Source: CAZILN01 sp964540005
Lineage (GTDB): Bacteria; Bacteroidota; Bacteroidia; Bacteroidales; SM23-62
Direction: 5' to 3'
NCBI GenBank assembly: GCA_964540005.1
Contig: CAZILN010000089.1
Coordinates: 1 to 15,895, forward strand
DNA length: 15,895 bases
The notes under the pieces are model-generated. The model did not search any database and was not told the DNA's origin. It saw nothing but the letters and a program-made list of their open reading frames with translations. Below, piece by piece: positions 12,707 through 15,895 of the stretch. Every line of letters begins with the position of its first letter. Position 1 is the first letter of the stretch. The position numbers and the translations under genes were made by a program.

Positions 12707-15346
12707 ATGATATCCGGCAAAACATTTAATTTCAGAAGACTGATCTTTGTGACAGCCTGTCTGATAACTACTGTAAACCTGACAGCACAGATAAAATCTC
12801 CTGAAGATCATTATGGTTTCAAACCCGGTTCTGATGGTAATCTCTTCTTATATGAAGAGTTGATCGAATATCTTCAGATTCTTGATGAAGCATCCGATAA
12901 GGTAAAGATGTCAGAAATCGGAAAATCCCCGGAAGGCAGGCCCATATATATTGCCTTCATATCTTCCGCTGAAAATTTAAACAAGCTGGACAAACTGAAG
13001 GAATATAACCGTAAACTTTCCATGGATCCGGAACTGTCGGAAGCGGAGAAGAGTGAAATTTTCTCAGAAGGAAAGGTATTTGTACTGGCAACCATGTCTA
13101 TGCACTCAACCGAGGTTGGTCCGTCTCAATCTGCGCCACTGATGGCGTATGACCTTGCAACCACCACCGATCCTGAGAAACTCCAATGGCTTGAAGACAT
13201 GATATTTATGATGGTTCCATGCCATAACCCGGATGGAATGGACATAGTCGTCAATCATTACAGGAAATATAAGGGCACAAAATATGATGGAAGTTCCGTC
13301 CCAAGGGTCTATCATAAATATATAGGGCATGACAATAATCGTGATTTTGTCATACTGAGCCAGGAGGATACCAGGGCTATTTCACGAATCTATAGCCTTG
13401 ACTGGTTTCCCCAGGTCATGATAGAGAAACACCAGATGGGGTCGACAGGAGTGAGGTATTTTGTTCCCCCTATGCATGATCCCATTGCCGAAAATGTTGA
13501 TGCAGAGATCTGGAACTGGACCGGTGTTTTCGGGGCAAATATGATCAGTGATATGACAAAAAACGGACAGGCAGGAGTAACACACCAGTACCTGTTTGAT
13601 GATTACTGGCCCGGGTCAACAGAAACATGCATCTGGAAAAATGTGATAGGCATGCTGACCGAGGGTGCCAGTGCAAAAATGGCCACGCCGGTATTTATCG
13701 AACCGACTGAACTTAGTGTTTCGGGCAAGGGATTGTCAGAGTATAAAAAAAGCATAAATATGCCCCTGCCCTGGGAAGGAGGCTGGTGGCGCCTTGAGGA
13801 TATTGTTGATTATGAGATCGTATCCATGTTCTCAATCCTGAAAACAGCATCCCTGCACCGGGAAGAACTACTGAGATTCAGAAACCGGATGACTGAGGGT
13901 GAAGTTAATAAGGGAAGGACCCAGGCACCGTATTATTATCTTTTCCCTAAACAGCAGCACGATTACAGTGAAATGGTATATGTTGTCAATCTCCTGCGTG
14001 AACATGGTATTAAAGTATATACAGTACGGGGCGATATAGTGTTTAAAAACTATATTATTGAGAAAGGTTCAATAGTAGTTCCCCTGGCGCAGCCATTCAG
14101 GGCTTTTATAAAAGAAGTGCTTGAGAAACAGGAATATCCTGTCAGGCACTATACACCGGATGGTGAGATCATAAAACCCTATGATATTGCCAGCTGGTCC
14201 CTTCCCCTTCATAACGGAGTCCGTTCCAGGGAAATAAATGTCAGGATACTGGATCTGGAAAACCAGCTTGATGAAATAACCGGTGAGTACAAACTGATTG
14301 CAGATAAACCTGAAGATGCTGTGGCAATGATCTTTCCGGTTACCAATAATGAGAGCTTCAAAGCCGCCTTTACGGCCCTTTCGAAAGGACTGAGTGTTAG
14401 CCGGACCATCAAGGATGAAGAGATCAGTGGAATGGCAGTTCCCAAGGGGAGTTTTCTCATTCAGAAGGGTAAGCAATCAAGTGCCGGAATGAAAGGGATC
14501 ATGGATATGATCACGGTCAGTCCGGTTTTCCTGAGTGCGGATCCCCAAATCAGTACCAGCAAGGTGACACTTCCACGCATTGCACTGGTTGAGACCAATT
14601 TTCATGATATGGATGCAGGATGGACCCGCTTTGTGTTCGACACTTACAGTATTCCTTTCAAAGTCCTTAAGCCAGGAGATTTTAAGGATACTGATTTTGC
14701 TGAGAACTTTGATGTAGTCATTTTCCCTAGCTCCAGAAAATCAATACTTATGGAAGGTAAGAGTGGCTCGGCAGGTAATTATTATCCTACCAGCTATCCG
14801 CCGGAATTCACCAAAGGAATCGGTAAAGACGGGATGAAGAACCTAATGACCTTTGTGGATAAAGGGGGCCTTATAATTTCATGGGGACAATCAACAGCCC
14901 TGTTTGAAGGTGCCCTGCAGATTGAGAGAGAAAAGGAGGATAAGGAGGACTTCAAGCTGCCGTTCTCTGATATTTCTTTCCAGCTCAGCACAAAAGGCTT
15001 GTATTGTCCGGGATCGCTGGTCAGGATCAGGCTGGTCCCTGATCATCCTATATGCCTGGGAATGGAAAAGGAAACCGGTGTATTTTTCAGGGGAACACCA
15101 GTTTTTTCAACTTCAATTCCTAACTTTGACATGGACAGAAGGGTGATAGGAACAATCCCTGAGAAGGAAATCCTGATGAGCGGTTATGTTGAAAAGGAGG
15201 AGCTCCTGGGTAACAAATCACTGCTGGTCTGGATGAAAAAAGGAAAGGGCCAGTTTGTCCTTTTTGGTTTCAACCCGCAGTACAGGGCCTCTTCTCATGC
15301 AACTTATAAATTGTTATTTAACTCGATACTTCTACCTAAAATTTGA
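12707..15346 (+). CDS. exported M14-family zinc metallocarboxypeptidase, 879 aa
   Basis: The ATG at 12707 gives a proper signal peptide (basic NFRR, core LIFVTACLITTV, cleavage after LTAQ, residue 28); the upstream in-frame ATG at 12650 would bury it. The M14 domain shows the zinc motif HSTE (His133, Glu136 from this start) and the third zinc ligand in MIEKHQMG (His242). NNRDF (210-214) corresponds to the carboxylate-binding Asn-Arg pair, and TEGAS (Glu319) is the likely catalytic Glu. Known members cleave C-terminal residues or modified peptides. After residue ~400 comes a long region with an alpha/beta class I GATase-like domain (PRIALVETNFHDMDAGWTRF, NFDVVIFPSS, GGLIISWGQS), usual for the ~900-residue members. 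There is no T9SS sorting domain or lipobox, so it is probably periplasmic. It lies 5 bases before the DUF1080 gene, in one operon. Confidence 0.85.
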   Translation: MISGKTFNFRRLIFVTACLITTVNLTAQIKSPEDHYGFKPGSDGNLFLYEELIEYLQILDEASDKVKMSEIGKSPEGRPIYIAFISSAENLNKLDKLKEYNRKLSMDPELSEAEKSEIFSEGKVFVLATMSMHSTEVGPSQSAPLMAYDLATTTDPEKLQWLEDMIFMMVPCHNPDGMDIVVNHYRKYKGTKYDGSSVPRVYHKYIGHDNNRDFVILSQEDTRAISRIYSLDWFPQVMIEKHQMGSTGVRYFVPPMHDPIAENVDAEIWNWTGVFGANMISDMTKNGQAGVTHQYLFDDYWPGSTETCIWKNVIGMLTEGASAKMATPVFIEPTELSVSGKGLSEYKKSINMPLPWEGGWWRLEDIVDYEIVSMFSILKTASLHREELLRFRNRMTEGEVNKGRTQAPYYYLFPKQQHDYSEMVYVVNLLREHGIKVYTVRGDIVFKNYIIEKGSIVVPLAQPFRAFIKEVLEKQEYPVRHYTPDGEIIKPYDIASWSLPLHNGVRSREINVRILDLENQLDEITGEYKLIADKPEDAVAMIFPVTNNESFKAAFTALSKGLSVSRTIKDEEISGMAVPKGSFLIQKGKQSSAGMKGIMDMITVSPVFLSADPQISTSKVTLPRIALVETNFHDMDAGWTRFVFDTYSIPFKVLKPGDFKDTDFAENFDVVIFPSSRKSILMEGKSGSAGNYYPTSYPPEFTKGIGKDGMKNLMTFVDKGGLIISWGQSTALFEGALQIEREKEDKEDFKLPFSDISFQLSTKGLYCPGSLVRIRLVPDHPICLGMEKETGVFFRGTPVFSTSIPNFDMDRRVIGTIPEKEILMSGYVEKEELLGNKSLLVWMKKGKGQFVLFGFNPQYRASSHATYKLLFNSILLPKI

Positions 15347-15351
15347 TTCAA

Positions 15352-15895
15352 ATGACAGAAAAAATTAAAAGCACCTCCAACCTGATGTACATCGCCGTTA
15401 TTCTTGTAGTACTGATAGTTATCATTTTTATGGTAGCCAAACAGGACAGGGCTACGGAAGAAGTTACAGCCGGTCCGGACAAAGTATACCTGTGGAACCA
15501 GCAGGATTTCAATGACTGGCAGTTTTACCTGAAAGATTCGACCGCTGACCCATTCCATGTGTTTACCATCAATAATGGGATGATCAATATCCTGGGGACT
15601 CCTTTTGGTTATATGAGAACAAAGGATATCTACAAAGATTATAAACTTCATGTTGAATGGCGCTGGCCAGGAGAACCCGGAAACAGCGGTGTATTCCTGT
15701 ATATGCAGGAACCTGATGCTGTCTGGCCCGGACTTATCGAATGTCAGCTTAAGTCAGGAAACGCAGGCGACCTGGTTTTCCTTGGTGGTACGGATGCTGC
15801 CGAACGCGGGGATGAATCTGTTATAGTACCTAAATTTGAGGAATCAAATGAAAAAACACCCGGAGAATGGAATGCCTATGACATTTATGCCAGGA
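15352..15895 (+). CDS. DUF1080 / 3-keto-disaccharide hydrolase-like protein (3' cut by window)
   Basis: The frame starts at an ATG 5 bases after the M14 stop and runs open to the window end (181 codons), so the C-terminus is missing. Residues 11-29 (LMYIAVILVVLIVIIFMVA) form one membrane segment that acts as a signal anchor; there is no lipobox. The rest matches the DUF1080 (PF06439) concanavalin-like sandwich: LWNQQDFNDWQFYL, then INILGTPFGYMRT, YKLHVEWRWPGEPGNSGVF, and the catalytic-face segment IECQLKSGNAGDLVFLGG. Characterised members hydrolyse 3-keto-glycosides or related disaccharides; many are untested. Tight coupling to a peptidase gene is curious, as no obvious shared pathway is seen. 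Confidence 0.85.
   Translation, partial: MTEKIKSTSNLMYIAVILVVLIVIIFMVAKQDRATEEVTAGPDKVYLWNQQDFNDWQFYLKDSTADPFHVFTINNGMINILGTPFGYMRTKDIYKDYKLHVEWRWPGEPGNSGVFLYMQEPDAVWPGLIECQLKSGNAGDLVFLGGTDAAERGDESVIVPKFEESNEKTPGEWNAYDIYAR

Noticed and set aside
12650..12707. Upstream ATG for the M14 gene
   Set aside because: It would place 19 extra residues before an otherwise normal signal peptide.

Overview
The window looks like a chromosomal piece of a Bacteroidota genome, probably a Bacteroidales/Marinilabiliales-type environmental lineage. The evidence is a type IX secretion (T9SS) C-terminal sorting domain, Bacteroidota-style lipoproteins, A-rich leaders without clear Shine-Dalgarno sequences, and families typical of that phylum (GH172/DUF2961, DUF1080, large M14 peptidases). 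The phylum is well supported. The order is an inference. I see no RNA gene, CRISPR array, prophage or intact transposon.

Layout. (1) Positions 1-2305 are visibly A+T-rich and hold secreted proteins of unknown role: the tail of one gene, a complete hypothetical exported protein, and a T9SS cargo gene whose frame breaks at a run of eight A. (2) A 534-base non-coding gap follows. (3) crtI and crtB (2840-5279) form a two-gene carotenoid unit. (4) Two lipoprotein genes for carbohydrate metabolism follow: a GH13 alpha-amylase-family gene that has lost its C-terminal part, leaving a recognisable scrap of the original end downstream, and a GH172 (DUF2961) gene. (5) A compact cluster of palindromic repeats lies just before an APC-family amino-acid permease, followed by an SPFH/band-7 membrane protein. 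(6) A strong terminator separates these from a sugar-porter MFS transporter on the minus strand. (7) A structured divergent intergenic region leads into a large exported M14 metallopeptidase and, 5 bases later, a DUF1080 (3-keto-disaccharide hydrolase-like) gene cut by the window end.

How the genes may work together. The two GH lipoproteins, the sugar porter and the DUF1080 protein all suggest glycan or disaccharide use, but they lie in separate transcription units with no SusC/SusD pair, so this is not a classical polysaccharide utilisation locus. CrtB and CrtI together would make a desaturated carotenoid backbone (C30 or C40 is not decidable here). No later tailoring enzyme is present.

I found no convincing new multi-gene system. 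The most useful observations are the frame break placed exactly on an A-AAA-AAA slippery heptamer in the T9SS cargo gene, the internally deleted GH13 gene, the five-fold DT hexapeptide repeat, and the palindromic repeat cluster at 7977-8054, which shares an 11-base word with another hairpin region near 1100.
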